Both the position numbers and the translations under genes were made by a program. Source: Aeromicrobium sp. Root472D3 (GTDB lineage Bacteria > Actinomycetota > Actinomycetes > Propionibacteriales > Nocardioidaceae). From it: a DNA stretch of 64,000 nt. The stretch is taken from NCBI RefSeq assembly GCF_001426485.1, contig NZ_LMET01000001.1, positions 724,676-788,675 on the forward strand. Reading direction: 5' to 3'. Below, in pieces: positions 33,490-41,984 of the stretch (within the stretch, counting starts at the first letter, position 1; each line of letters opens with the position of its first letter). The notes under the pieces were generated by a model that was not told the DNA's origin, ran no database searches, and saw only the letters and a list, made by a program, of their open reading frames with translations.

Positions 33490-34008
33490 TCAGGCGAGCG
33501 GGACGACCGGCACGCAGACCGTCATGTCGGTCGCGCTGGTGGTCGACGTCGCGGCGCCGGTCTTGAGGCCGCGGTAGCGGTCGCCGACGACGACGATGAT
33601 GCCGTCCTCGACCGTGATGTCGGGGGCGGCGTACTCGACCTTGTCCTTGAACTGCGCGGCGACCAGGGCCACGCGGGGGTCGTCGGGGGTGTCGGTGAGG
33701 ATCGCGACGCGTCGCGGTGCCGCGGCGCTGTCGCTGTTGCCGATCTGACCGCCGCGGAAGCCGTTGGCCTGCAGCTCGATCAGCGCGCGGTTGGCCAGGC
33801 CCGAGCGCGACGAGGCGTTGAAGACGTTGACCGTGATGACGTTGCTGTCGATCGGGTTGCCGGCCGTGATGACCTCGTTCCTGCAGGTCGGGGCGGCCTC
33901 GACGGCATCGCCGGTGCTCGCGGTCAGCAGCCGGAAGCCGACGACTCCTCCGAGCAGGAACACGGCGGTGGCGACCGTCAGGGTCAGGACTCTCATACCG
34001 GTTCTCAT
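33490..34008 (-). CDS. LytR C-terminal domain protein, membrane-anchored
   Basis: A 172-aa protein. One transmembrane helix (about 6-28) is followed by an extracellular LytR_C domain with ITVNVFNASSRSGLANRALIELQANGF, the typical opening of that domain, and Cys residues at about 43 and 165. LytR_C occurs with LCP wall-polymer ligases but here it is free-standing, common in actinobacteria; function unknown. ATG 34008 overlaps the TGA of the upstream gene as ATGA; ATG 33996 is an alternative. Confidence 0.85.
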   Translation of the reverse strand: MRTGMRVLTLTVATAVFLLGGVVGFRLLTASTGDAVEAAPTCRNEVITAGNPIDSNVITVNVFNASSRSGLANRALIELQANGFRGGQIGNSDSAAAPRRVAILTDTPDDPRVALVAAQFKDKVEYAAPDITVEDGIIVVVGDRYRGLKTGAATSTTSATDMTVCVPVVPLA

Positions 34009-34307
34009 ACGTGCTTGCCGATCGTGTGGACGCGGGCGTGGAGCATGTTGCGCTGCTGCAGGGCCGCGCGCAGGGCGCGGTGCAGCCCGTCCTCGAGGAA
34101 CAGCTCGCCCCGCCAGCTGACGACGTGCGCGAACAGGTCGCCGAAGTAGGTCGAGTCGTCGTCGAGCAGGTGCTCGAGGTCGAGCGTGGTCTTGGTGGTC
34201 GTGAGATCGTCCAGACGCACCTGGGAGGGGGAGATCTCGGCCCACGAGCTCTGCGTCAGCCCGTGCTCCGGATAGGGGCGCCCCTCGCTCACCCTCCTGA
34301 AGATCAC
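34005..34307 (-). CDS. conserved actinobacterial protein (annotated elsewhere as VapB-like)
   Basis: A 100-aa protein: IFRRVSEGRPYPEHGL, PSQVRLDDLTTTKTTLDLEHLL, then EDGLHRALRAALQQRNMLHARVHTIG. The conserved core resembles small ParB-like folds; some databases label the family a VapB antitoxin, but no VapC toxin gene is adjacent and the label is doubtful. GTG 34307 lies 5 nt after TACACT, again close to a leaderless layout. Its stop overlaps the LytR_C start, so the two are co-translated and may work together in the envelope or cell cycle. Confidence 0.75.
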   Translation of the reverse strand: MIFRRVSEGRPYPEHGLTQSSWAEISPSQVRLDDLTTTKTTLDLEHLLDDDSTYFGDLFAHVVSWRGELFLEDGLHRALRAALQQRNMLHARVHTIGKHV

Positions 34308-34355
34308 CGGATCAGTGTAAGCAGTCGGACCGCCGCCCGGCGGTAACCTGACGCC

Positions 34356-36098
34356 ATGACGACGAGTGAGGACGCCCAGGCCGCTGCGGACGAGGCGGCG
34401 CGGGCCGCAGCCGACGCGCTCGCGGCCGCGCAGGCGGCGCAGCAGCGGGCCGACGAGCTCGCGGCCGCCGCGGCCGATGCGAGGGCGTCCGCCGCCGCGA
34501 GCGCCCCGACGACGTCCGACCCGGCGGCGTCCGACCCGGCGGCGGGGTCGCAGATCGCCGACCTCGTGCGGGCCGGCTACGCCTTCGACGGCGTCGCGAT
34601 CGAGATGGGGGCCCTGCTCGTCGGTACGCCGCCCGACCTGGTGCCCGTCCCGTCGGCGCCGGTGCGCATCCCGCTGGCGATGCTCAACCGCCACGGCCTC
34701 GTCGCGGGGGCGACCGGCACGGGCAAGACCAAGACGCTGCAGGTGCTGGCCGAGCAGATCTCGGCCAACGGCGTGCCGGTCTTCGCGGCCGACATCAAGG
34801 GGGACCTCTCCGGCATCGCGACGGCCGGGAAGCCCGACGACGCGCTGCTGGCGCGGACGCGGAGCGTCGGCCAGGACTGGCAGCCCGTCGCCTCGCCGAC
34901 CGAGTACTACGCGCTCGGCGGCGTCGGCACGGGGCTGCCGGTGCGGGCCACGATCGACGCGTTCGGGCCGACGCTGCTGGCCAAGGTGCTGGGGCTCAAC
35001 GCGACGCAGGAGTCGTCGCTCGGCCTGGTGTTCCACTACGCCCGGTCGGCCTCGCTGCCGCTGGTCGACCTCGGCGACCTGCGCGACGTCCTGACCCACC
35101 TGACCGGCGACGCCGGCAAGGCCGAGCTCAAGGCGCTCGGCGGGCTGTCGTCCGCGACGGTCGGGGTCATCCTGCGCGAGCTGATCGGCTTCGCCGACGA
35201 GGGGGCCGACGACTTCTTCGGCCAGCCCGAGATCGTGGTGTCCGACTTCCTGCGCACGGCGCCCGACGGCCGCGGCATCGTGTCGCTGCTCGAGGTGCCC
35301 GGCGTCCAGGACAAGCCGGCGCTGTTCTCGACGTTCCTGATGTACCTGCTGCGCCGCCTGTTCGAGGAGCTGCCCGAGGTCGGCGACTCCGACAAGCCCA
35401 AGCTGGTGTTCTTCTTCGACGAGGCGCACCTGCTGTTCGCCGACGCGTCCGACGACTTCCTCGAGACGATCACGCAGACCGTGCGGCTCATCCGCTCCAA
35501 GGGCGTCGGCATCTTCTTCGTGACGCAGACGCCCAAGGACGTCCCGGGCGACGTGCTGGCCCAGCTGGGCTCGCGCGTGCAGCACCAGCTGCGGGCCCAC
35601 ACGCCCGACGCCGCCAAGGCGCTGCGGGCCACCGTCTCGACGTACCCGACCACGTCGTACGACCTCGAGGAGGTGCTGACGTCGCTCGGCATCGGTGAGG
35701 CGATCGTCACGGTCATGAGCGACCGCGGCGCCCCCACGCCGGTCGCGTGGACGCGGCTGCGCGCGCCGCAGGGCTCGATGCAGCCCACGCCGTCCGACCA
35801 GGTCGCCGCCGCCGTGGCGGGCTCGCCGCTGCTCGCCCGGTACGGCGCGGCGATCGATCCCCGCTCGGCCAGCGAGATCCTCGGCGAGCAGGGGGCGGCG
35901 CAGGCCGATCGCGCGGCCGAGGACGCGCGCGTGCGCAAGGAGGCCGACCGGCTCGAGAAGCAGGCGCCCCGGCGGGCGCCGCGATCGTCCTCGCGCTCGC
36001 GCTCGCGCAGGATGTCGCCGGTCGACCGCGCGGTGGGCGAGGCCAGCCGCACGATCGCGCGCGAGCTCGTCAAGAACCTGTTCAGGCGTCGGAGGTGA
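34356..36098 (+). CDS. HerA-like P-loop ATPase/helicase (DUF853)
   Basis: A 580-aa ATPase of the HerA/FtsK superfamily. An Ala-rich coiled coil (about 5-50) precedes the core. Walker A is GATGTGKTK (near 121-129), Walker B LVFFFDEAH (near 350-358), and FFVTQTPKDVPGDVLAQLG provides the sensor. The C-terminus is basic (SRSRSRRMS). No NurA nuclease gene lies nearby, so a DNA end-processing role is only inferred from HerA. ATG 34356 follows TAACCT at a 6-nt gap, so it is probably leaderless. Confidence 0.88.
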   Translation: MTTSEDAQAAADEAARAAADALAAAQAAQQRADELAAAAADARASAAASAPTTSDPAASDPAAGSQIADLVRAGYAFDGVAIEMGALLVGTPPDLVPVPSAPVRIPLAMLNRHGLVAGATGTGKTKTLQVLAEQISANGVPVFAADIKGDLSGIATAGKPDDALLARTRSVGQDWQPVASPTEYYALGGVGTGLPVRATIDAFGPTLLAKVLGLNATQESSLGLVFHYARSASLPLVDLGDLRDVLTHLTGDAGKAELKALGGLSSATVGVILRELIGFADEGADDFFGQPEIVVSDFLRTAPDGRGIVSLLEVPGVQDKPALFSTFLMYLLRRLFEELPEVGDSDKPKLVFFFDEAHLLFADASDDFLETITQTVRLIRSKGVGIFFVTQTPKDVPGDVLAQLGSRVQHQLRAHTPDAAKALRATVSTYPTTSYDLEEVLTSLGIGEAIVTVMSDRGAPTPVAWTRLRAPQGSMQPTPSDQVAAAVAGSPLLARYGAAIDPRSASEILGEQGAAQADRAAEDARVRKEADRLEKQAPRRAPRSSSRSRSRRMSPVDRAVGEASRTIARELVKNLFRRRR

Positions 36099-36126
36099 CA
36101 GGCAGTATCGTGTTCTGAATCGCACG

Positions 36127-36253
36127 ACCGGGGTACTCGGGGAAGAATTCCGGGCGAACCCCGGTTGCCTGAGGGGTAACACCTCAGCAGAATCGACACG
36201 GGACGAGTCACCTGGGCCTCGTCCGCACGTGTGAGACCAGGTGCCACAGGAGG
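36127..36253 (+). promoter_or_regulatory. structured 5' leader with pseudoknot potential before the PAP2 gene
   Basis: Four pairings are visible. ACCGGGGT (36127-36134) with ACCCCGGT (36158-36165). CTGAGG (36169-36174) with CCTCAG (36182-36187). ACACGGGACGAG (36196-36207) with CTCGTCC (36218-36224) and CGTGT (36228-36232), bulge GCA. The apical loop of that last stem holds CACCTGG (36209-36215), complementary to CCAGGTG (36237-36243) just before the ribosome site AGGAGG, giving an H-type pseudoknot. This is the look of a riboswitch or translational control element. Confidence 0.55.
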
Positions 36254-36257
36254 CGCG

Positions 36258-37070
36258 ATGGCGCAGACGACACAGCAGGCGCAGAGCGTCGCGCGATCCC
36301 GCACGGCTGCGCTGCTGCCCGTCGTCGGTCGTGCCGGCGTCGAGATCGCGCTGATCGCGGTGCTCTACGTCGGGTACGTCGTGTCGCGGACGTTCGCCGA
36401 CACCGCGTTCGCCCCGGCCCGCGGCCGCGCCCTCGACATCCTGACGTTCGAGAAGTCGTGGCGCATCGACATCGAGTCGTGGCTCAACGACATCTTCTTC
36501 GCGCACGACTGGATCGGCGTGGCGAGCAGCTACTGGTACGCCACGACCCACTACTTCGTGACGCTCGGCGTGCTGGTGTGGCTCTACCGCCGCAGCCGCC
36601 CCCTGTACGTCACGGCGCGTCGCGCGCTGGTGCTCGCGTCGCTGATCGGTCTGTCGTTCTACCTGCTGATGCCGACGGCACCGCCGCGGCTGGTGCAGTA
36701 CGGCTACCACGACATCCTCAGCCTGCACTCGAACATCGGGTGGTGGAGCCAGAACGGCTCGGCGCCCAAGGGCATGGGCGACATCACCAACGACCTGGCC
36801 GCGTTCCCGTCGCTGCACGCGGGTTGGTCGCTGTGGGTCGCGATCGTGCTGATCATGGCCGGCGTGCCGAGGATCGTGCAGCTGATCGGCCTGGCCTACG
36901 CGTTCATGATGTCGGTCGTCATCATCGGCACCGGCAACCACTGGGTCGTCGACGCGGTCGTGGGCTGGATGGTCGTCCTGGTCGCGTTCGGTCTCGTCAC
37001 GGCGTGGGAGCGCGGACGCGGGTCCGGCTCGCACGACGACGAGCCGGACGAGGCAATCGGCGTCCGCTAG
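36258..37070 (+). CDS. PAP2-superfamily membrane phosphatase / inositolphosphotransferase-like
   Basis: A 270-aa protein with about six transmembrane helices. The PAP2 motifs are PSLHAGWS (second motif, His) and GTGNHWVVDAVVGW (third motif, His and Asp), the arrangement of the Aur1/Ipt1-like branch. It likely hydrolyses or exchanges a phosphate on a membrane lipid, on the extracytoplasmic face. ATG 36258 has AGGAGG 5-6 nt upstream, downstream of the structured leader. Its TAG stop shares the CTAG with the stop of the convergent gene. Confidence 0.88.
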   Translation: MAQTTQQAQSVARSRTAALLPVVGRAGVEIALIAVLYVGYVVSRTFADTAFAPARGRALDILTFEKSWRIDIESWLNDIFFAHDWIGVASSYWYATTHYFVTLGVLVWLYRRSRPLYVTARRALVLASLIGLSFYLLMPTAPPRLVQYGYHDILSLHSNIGWWSQNGSAPKGMGDITNDLAAFPSLHAGWSLWVAIVLIMAGVPRIVQLIGLAYAFMMSVVIIGTGNHWVVDAVVGWMVVLVAFGLVTAWERGRGSGSHDDEPDEAIGVR

Positions 37071-38644
37071 GACGCGCCGACGTGCGTCCCGGCCCGCGGG
37101 CGGGAGCGGAAGATCACGACGGCGAGCAGGACGGCCGAGAGCGCTGCGAGGATCAGCCAGGGGGCCCAGCCGAGCTTCGGCTCCCACAGCGCGTCGGGGA
37201 AGTACCACACGTCGCCGCCCCGACCGACGGCATAGCGGCGGCCGTTCCAGTAGATCGACACGGCCTGCGAGGCGCCCACGAGCACCGCGACGACGCCGAA
37301 CATCCGCCGGGCCGCGACGACGCTGACGCGCGTGAGCCGTTCGGCGAACACCGCTCCGGCGAAGATCAGCACGAAGGTCAGCGCGGGCAGGAGGTGACGA
37401 CCCTGACCGTTGACGCCCAAGGGGTAGTAGCCGCTGGCGTAGACGCTGAAGGCCAGCAGCCAGACGCCCACGAACGCCGCGAGGAGCGTCCAGATCTCGC
37501 GGCGCCGCCCGAGCAGGAGGGCGCCGCCCAGCAGCACGACCCACATCGCGACCCACAGGCCCACGACCGGCCGCGGCGCAGGCGTGTCGAGCCAGCCGAA
37601 CAGGCCGATGCTCGAGTCGATCAGCGGGTAGGCGCTGGCGAGGAACGGCTCCACGGCGCCCGGGGCCAGCACCGTGCCGGTGCCTGCGGGGTGGTCGAAG
37701 GTGAGCTCGTACCAGCCGGTGAGCGCGCCGGCGGCGATCAGCCCGAGCGACGCGACGATGAACGACGGTGACCGCGTCACGAGCAGGTGGCGCACCCGCG
37801 ACCAGCCCAGCGTCACGAGCATCAGGATCAGCAGCGCGGCGAGCACGAGCGCGCCCAGCTGACGACTCAGGGCGAGCACGACACCGACCCCCAGGAGGGT
37901 CCAGTGCGTGGCCGGGACCTGGACCGACTCGGGGCGCAGCACCGCCGCCGTGACGATCGACGCGACCGCCACGGCGGACGTGATCTCGATGCCGCTGGGG
38001 TTCAGCGACCCCGTGATGAAGACGGCCACGGGAGTCATGGCGGCCACCGTGCCGAGGATCGCTCCGCGACCCAGCCACTTGATCAGGTGGGCGGTCCCCA
38101 CCATCAGGAGCCCGGCGCTCATCAGGGCGACGGCGATGCGGCCGAGGATGAAGGCCTGCGCCGGCGTCGACCCGAGGTGGGCGGCGATGCCGATCGGCAC
38201 GTACGTGAACGGCGGGTAGGCGCCGACCTCGGTGGGCACCTCGACGTCGCCGACGTCCTTCGGCAGGGCGTTGGGCTGGCAGTCGGCGGTGATGTCGGTG
38301 TAGTACGCGAAGCACGTCATGCCGCGCTTCGGCACGAGCCGCGACGGGACGTCGTAGATGCGGATCGTCGAGTTGTTGCGGTTCTCGAGCGTCGGCTCGT
38401 CGGGGACGGGGGGCCCGGCCTCGCCGAACTGGAAGTCGCCGTTGCCGAGCGCCTTGACGATGTGCAGCGTCTCGTCGGGGGCGGCCGCGGGCGGGTTGCT
38501 GAGGGCCCACGACAGGCTCAGCAGGAGGTAGGGCACCACCAGGAGGCCCGCGAGTCGCCAGTGGCGGGTGCGCGGCGCGGCCTCCGGTGCCGGCGCGGTG
38601 GCCTCCTCGTCGGGCGTCCCGTCGTCGAGTCGACTCGTCGTCAC
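37067..38644 (-). CDS. DUF2142-type polytopic membrane protein
   Basis: A 525-aa protein with about 11-12 transmembrane helices and a large extracytoplasmic loop after the first helix (APDETLHIVKALGNGDFQFGE and onward). The PDE motif after helix 1 and general layout match DUF2142 proteins, thought to resemble GT-C glycosyltransferases. It likely takes part in cell-surface glycan assembly with the two genes upstream (epimerase, GT2). GTG 38644 is preceded by AAGGAG, which decides the start. Confidence 0.82.
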   Translation of the reverse strand: MTTSRLDDGTPDEEATAPAPEAAPRTRHWRLAGLLVVPYLLLSLSWALSNPPAAAPDETLHIVKALGNGDFQFGEAGPPVPDEPTLENRNNSTIRIYDVPSRLVPKRGMTCFAYYTDITADCQPNALPKDVGDVEVPTEVGAYPPFTYVPIGIAAHLGSTPAQAFILGRIAVALMSAGLLMVGTAHLIKWLGRGAILGTVAAMTPVAVFITGSLNPSGIEITSAVAVASIVTAAVLRPESVQVPATHWTLLGVGVVLALSRQLGALVLAALLILMLVTLGWSRVRHLLVTRSPSFIVASLGLIAAGALTGWYELTFDHPAGTGTVLAPGAVEPFLASAYPLIDSSIGLFGWLDTPAPRPVVGLWVAMWVVLLGGALLLGRRREIWTLLAAFVGVWLLAFSVYASGYYPLGVNGQGRHLLPALTFVLIFAGAVFAERLTRVSVVAARRMFGVVAVLVGASQAVSIYWNGRRYAVGRGGDVWYFPDALWEPKLGWAPWLILAALSAVLLAVVIFRSRPRAGTHVGAS

Positions 38645-38722
38645 TGGTGCTCCTTGCCGGGGCGGATGGTGTCGGGGCACGGTATCAAGCGACAGGCTGC
38701 AGCTCTCCCGCGCCGCCGGTGG

Positions 38723-39682
38723 TCACCGACGGCCGGGACCGGTGTCGAGGGACGAGCGGAGGTCGGCGAGGGTGGCGGCCACGCCGACCTGGAGGGGGGT
38801 CGCCGCGAGCAGGTCGAGATCGGTCCAGACCTCGGAGTCGAAGCGCAGGTCGCGGGTCTGCAGGCTGGTCATGGGCGACTGGCCGAGGGTGACGTTCGGC
38901 CGGCGGTGGGTGACGCGCCGGATCTCTCCGAGGATCGATGCCAGCGTCGTGGGCCGGTGCGACGCGAGGATCTTGACCACGACGGCCCCCGCCGCCTCGT
39001 GGGCCGCTCGGTCGACGGCTTGCAGGACCATCGCGGCCGCGTCGTCGACGAAGAGGTAGTCGCGGACGGTGTCGAGCGAGACGTAGATCGACAACGGCGT
39101 GCGCGTGAGCTGGGCCAGGCACAGCTGCGTGATGAGCCCTTGTGGCTTGCGGACGTCCTGGCCGGGGCCGTACAGGTTCGACAGGCGGCCGAGGACGACG
39201 GGCACGCCGCTGCGGGCGGCGAAGGTGCGCACGAGCTCCTCGGCGCGCAGCTTGCCCTCGCCGTACGCGGAGATCGCGCGGGCCGTCGAGTGCTCGGAGA
39301 AGGGCGGCGATCCCGCTCCCGCGTACACCCCGCCGGCCGACGACGCGAGGAGCACGGCTCCGTCGGCCGAGCGGGCCCCACCGCGCACGGGCAGGTGGTC
39401 GAGGAACGTCCGGAGCTGGTGCAGCTCGTCGTCGATCGCCGACGGTGCCGTGCCGGTGACGGCGGCGCCGGCGCACCACACGACCCGCCAGTCGCCGTCG
39501 CGGCCGACCTCGTCCGCGGCGGCGGCCAGGGACTCGGCGGCCCGGTCGCGGTCGTGCCACGGCACCCGCACCGTCCGGACCTCGCGTGCCGCACCGCGCG
39601 CCGCGGCGGTGACGGCGCGGCCCAGCAGACCGCCCGAACCGATGACCCAGACGGTGGCCGCGTCAGGTGACACGATCGGCAC
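38723..39682 (-). CDS. NAD-dependent epimerase/dehydratase (extended SDR)
   Basis: A 319-aa nucleotide-sugar-type extended SDR. GSGGLLG near 15-21 is the NAD loop, SSAGGVYAG contributes the catalytic Ser/Thr position, and YGEGK supplies Tyr and Lys. GRLSNLYGPGQD and RDYLFVDDAA are standard motifs of the family. Probably modifies a nucleotide sugar for surface glycans. Its start overlaps the end of the GT2 gene by 20 nt, so they form an operon. Confidence 0.85.
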   Translation of the reverse strand: MPIVSPDAATVWVIGSGGLLGRAVTAAARGAAREVRTVRVPWHDRDRAAESLAAAADEVGRDGDWRVVWCAGAAVTGTAPSAIDDELHQLRTFLDHLPVRGGARSADGAVLLASSAGGVYAGAGSPPFSEHSTARAISAYGEGKLRAEELVRTFAARSGVPVVLGRLSNLYGPGQDVRKPQGLITQLCLAQLTRTPLSIYVSLDTVRDYLFVDDAAAMVLQAVDRAAHEAAGAVVVKILASHRPTTLASILGEIRRVTHRRPNVTLGQSPMTSLQTRDLRFDSEVWTDLDLLAATPLQVGVAATLADLRSSLDTGPGRR

Positions 39683-40691
39683 GTCGGCCCAGCGGCCCGT
39701 CGGAGCTGTCGCCCGTGATGACGTACAGAGGCTTGCCCATCGCCATCTTGACGGCGACGCCGACGTACTCCGCGACCACGCCGAGCACGAACAGGATGGC
39801 GCCGGTGCACACGAGCATCACGACCATCAGCGACGTCCACCCGGGGGTGACGTCGTCGCCGAGGAACTTGTCGGCCGCGACGTAGGCCGCGAGGACGACC
39901 CCGAGGACGGCGAAGACCACGCCCAGGACGCTGACGGTGCGCAGGACCCGGGTGCCGCTCGTGAGGACCATGCGCCAGAAGTGCGACAACAGGGTGCGGA
40001 ACGAGTACCCGGACTGCCGATCGCCCTCGTCCCGCAGGCGGACCGGTGCCGTCGAGGGGCGGCCGGAGACCCATCCGAGCGCGACGTCGAGGTACACCCC
40101 GTCGCCGGCGTACGCCGCGACGCTGCGGCCCGTCTCGCCGAGCACGAGCCGGTAGCTGTGGAACAGCGAGGCGTCGGCCCCGTTGCTGCTCAGCGCGTTG
40201 ACGACCCGCTTCGAGGCGATCGACGTGATGCGGCGGAACGGCGAGTGCGGAGCCTGGTTGGTGGGTGCCGCGTAGACGAGCCGGGCACCGTCGCGCATCG
40301 CGGCGTCGAGCAGGTGGCCGATGTCGGCGGGGTCGTGCTGGCCGTCCTCGTCGAGCGTCACGATCCACTCGCCGCCCGCCGAGGCCATGCCGGCGAGGGT
40401 CGCCGGGTGCTGGCCGAAGTTCCGGCTGAGCCACACCGGGCGGACCCACGGGTGCCGCGCCGCCAGCTCGCGCATGACGCGTGCGGAGTCGTCCGGCCCG
40501 CAGTCGTGCACCAGGACCGTCTCGACGACGCGGAACGGGTGACCGTCGGGGCTGTGACGCACGTCGGTCAGCAGCGCGATCTCGTCGACGACGGCTGCCA
40601 GGTGCGCCTCGCCGCGGTACACGGGGATGACGACGGACATCTCGTGCACGGCCGGCTCCGCGGAGGGACGGCCAGGATCAGGCGTGGTCAT
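39663..40691 (-). CDS. polyisoprenyl-phosphate glycosyltransferase, GT2 (GtrB/DPM1-like)
   Basis: A 342-aa inverting glycosyltransferase. The GT-A domain has VVIPVYRGE, VHDCGPDDS (nucleotide-sugar-binding Asp), LSRNFGQHPATLAGM and LDEDGQHDP (metal DxD-like). Two C-terminal transmembrane helices (about 240-315) match GtrB/ArnC-type enzymes that attach a sugar to undecaprenyl phosphate. ATG 40691 lies 7 nt after TATGAT. It probably supplies lipid-linked sugar to the DUF2142 protein. Confidence 0.87.
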   Translation of the reverse strand: MTTPDPGRPSAEPAVHEMSVVIPVYRGEAHLAAVVDEIALLTDVRHSPDGHPFRVVETVLVHDCGPDDSARVMRELAARHPWVRPVWLSRNFGQHPATLAGMASAGGEWIVTLDEDGQHDPADIGHLLDAAMRDGARLVYAAPTNQAPHSPFRRITSIASKRVVNALSSNGADASLFHSYRLVLGETGRSVAAYAGDGVYLDVALGWVSGRPSTAPVRLRDEGDRQSGYSFRTLLSHFWRMVLTSGTRVLRTVSVLGVVFAVLGVVLAAYVAADKFLGDDVTPGWTSLMVVMLVCTGAILFVLGVVAEYVGVAVKMAMGKPLYVITGDSSDGPLGRRADRVT

Positions 40692-40859
40692 TTGCCTCAT
40701 CATAGGGGCGGCGGGTCGGCCGCAGGCCATCGTGGCCGACAGGCTGTCCACGACACCGGGCCGCGGCGCGGGGACCGCCGTCGGCCGGACGCACGAGACC
40801 CCGCGCGGAGCAGGTCCGGACGGGGTCTGGGCGGGGACGACGACCTCGGCGTCCCCGGG

Positions 40860-40947
40860 TGGCGGAGGATAGGGGATTCGAACCCCTGAGAGCTTTCACT
40901 CAACCCGCTTTCCAAGCGAGCGCACTAGGCCACTATGCGAATCCTCC
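40860..40947 (-). tRNA. tRNA-Ser (anticodon GGA)
   Basis: Class II tRNA on the minus strand. 5' arm GGAGGAT (plus 40947-40941), 3' arm ATCCTCC with discriminator G, and an encoded CCA (plus 40862-40860). Anticodon loop TTGGAAA gives GGA, reading UCC/UCU. T arm AGGGG-TTCGAAT-CCCCT and a long variable arm are present. Confidence 0.95.
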
Positions 40948-40975
40948 GTCGAGAACGTTACCCGTCGTGCCCGGC

Positions 40976-41005
40976 TTGGGTCGCACCGGGATCGATCCGT
41001 ATGAT
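40976..41005 (+). promoter_or_regulatory. promoter of the SRP RNA gene
   Basis: TTGGGT (40976-40981) and TATGAT (41000-41005) with an 18-nt spacer form a good vegetative promoter ending about 6 nt before the RNA. Confidence 0.6.
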
Positions 41006-41009
41006 GGTG

Positions 41010-41100
41010 CCAGCCCCTCGCGTGGCGACACATCACCCAACTCCCCCAGGGCCGGAAGGCAGCAAGGGTCAGTGAGCTCTGTCGGGTACGCGGGGGGTCC
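41010..41100 (+). ncRNA. ffs: signal recognition particle RNA (small, 4.5S type)
   Basis: The conserved domain IV GGGCCGGAAGGCAGCAAGGG (from 41049) with the GGAA tetraloop and asymmetric loop is unmistakable. The closing stem pairs CCCCTCGCGT (from 41014) with ACGCGGGGGG near 41088-41097. It binds Ffh in co-translational targeting. Ends are approximate. Confidence 0.93.
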
Positions 41101-41142
41101 TTCACGTCCGGGCACGTCGCCGGCGCGCGACGGCCGCCGCCG

Positions 41143-41886
41143 CTACCGGGCTGACGTGGGCTTCGTCGTCGCCAGCACGACCGACGACCCGAACGGCAGG
41201 TCGAAGCGTCGCAGGAGCCGCCGGTCGATGCGGCACAGGCGCATCAGGAGCGACGAGACGGACGGCGAGACCGACGGGAGCGCGACGACGTCCGCCGGCG
41301 ACTCGGTCGACGACCTCGACAGCATCCCGCCCAGGCGGGAGACGACGCGCTGCGCGGCGAAGAACGGGAACACGGCCGCGAAGGCGTAGGTGGACCGGTC
41401 GACCGTCAGGCCCGCCTGCTCGACGGCGTCCCGGGCGCGACGACGGGTGTAGCGGCGGTGGTGGCCGTTGGCGACGTCGAAGCTCGACCACGCCCAGGTG
41501 TAGGCCGGCACCGACATCATCATCGTGCCGCCCGGGCGCAGCACCCGGGTCAGCTCGGAGAGGACGGTGGACTCGGGATCGCAGTGCTCGATGACGTCGA
41601 AGGCGCCGACCAGGTCGAAGGTGCCGTCGGCGAACGGCAGCTCGAGGGCCGATCCGCAGACGCCGCCCGCCTGCAGCCCGCGGGGGTCGATGTCGATCGT
41701 GACGTGGAGGCCGTCGTGCTCGCGGAGCCACGTGACGCTCGGCCCGTCGGCGCTCCCGACGTCGAGGACGCGCCGGGGCGCACCGACCCTGCTCGACAGG
41801 ACGGCCTCCAGGAGGGTCGTCCGCGCCCGGTACCACCAGTAGTCGGTCGATTCGAGCGAAGCCGACCCACCGTGGTTCGTCGTCAT
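41143..41886 (-). CDS. class I SAM-dependent methyltransferase
   Basis: A 247-aa Rossmann methyltransferase. LDVGSADGPSV (near 42-52) is motif I, and GAFDVIEHCDPESTVLSELTRVLRPGGTMMMSVPAY covers motifs II-III of the UbiE/Methyltransf_11 group. Residues 120-165 (WSSFDVANGHHRRYTRRR) are typical of methyltransferases linked to glycan or lipid synthesis. ATG 41886 follows TAGCGT with 6 nt, leaderless layout. Substrate unknown; envelope genes lie upstream across the RNA genes. Confidence 0.85.
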   Translation of the reverse strand: MTTNHGGSASLESTDYWWYRARTTLLEAVLSSRVGAPRRVLDVGSADGPSVTWLREHDGLHVTIDIDPRGLQAGGVCGSALELPFADGTFDLVGAFDVIEHCDPESTVLSELTRVLRPGGTMMMSVPAYTWAWSSFDVANGHHRRYTRRRARDAVEQAGLTVDRSTYAFAAVFPFFAAQRVVSRLGGMLSRSSTESPADVVALPSVSPSVSSLLMRLCRIDRRLLRRFDLPFGSSVVLATTKPTSAR

Positions 41887-41984
41887 GGAGACACGCTAAC
41901 GCAAATGGGTGTCACGACCTGTCCGCTCGCCGCGAGCCGGCGGTGTGCCCGGCGCGGCGTGGCGATCGGGTCCACGATGGAGGG

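Noticed and set aside
36127..36253. Naming the PAP2 leader a ydaO (c-di-AMP) riboswitch
   Set aside because: Only GGGGAAG and CGGGCGAAC patches are reminiscent; the conserved 3' core of that class is not visible.
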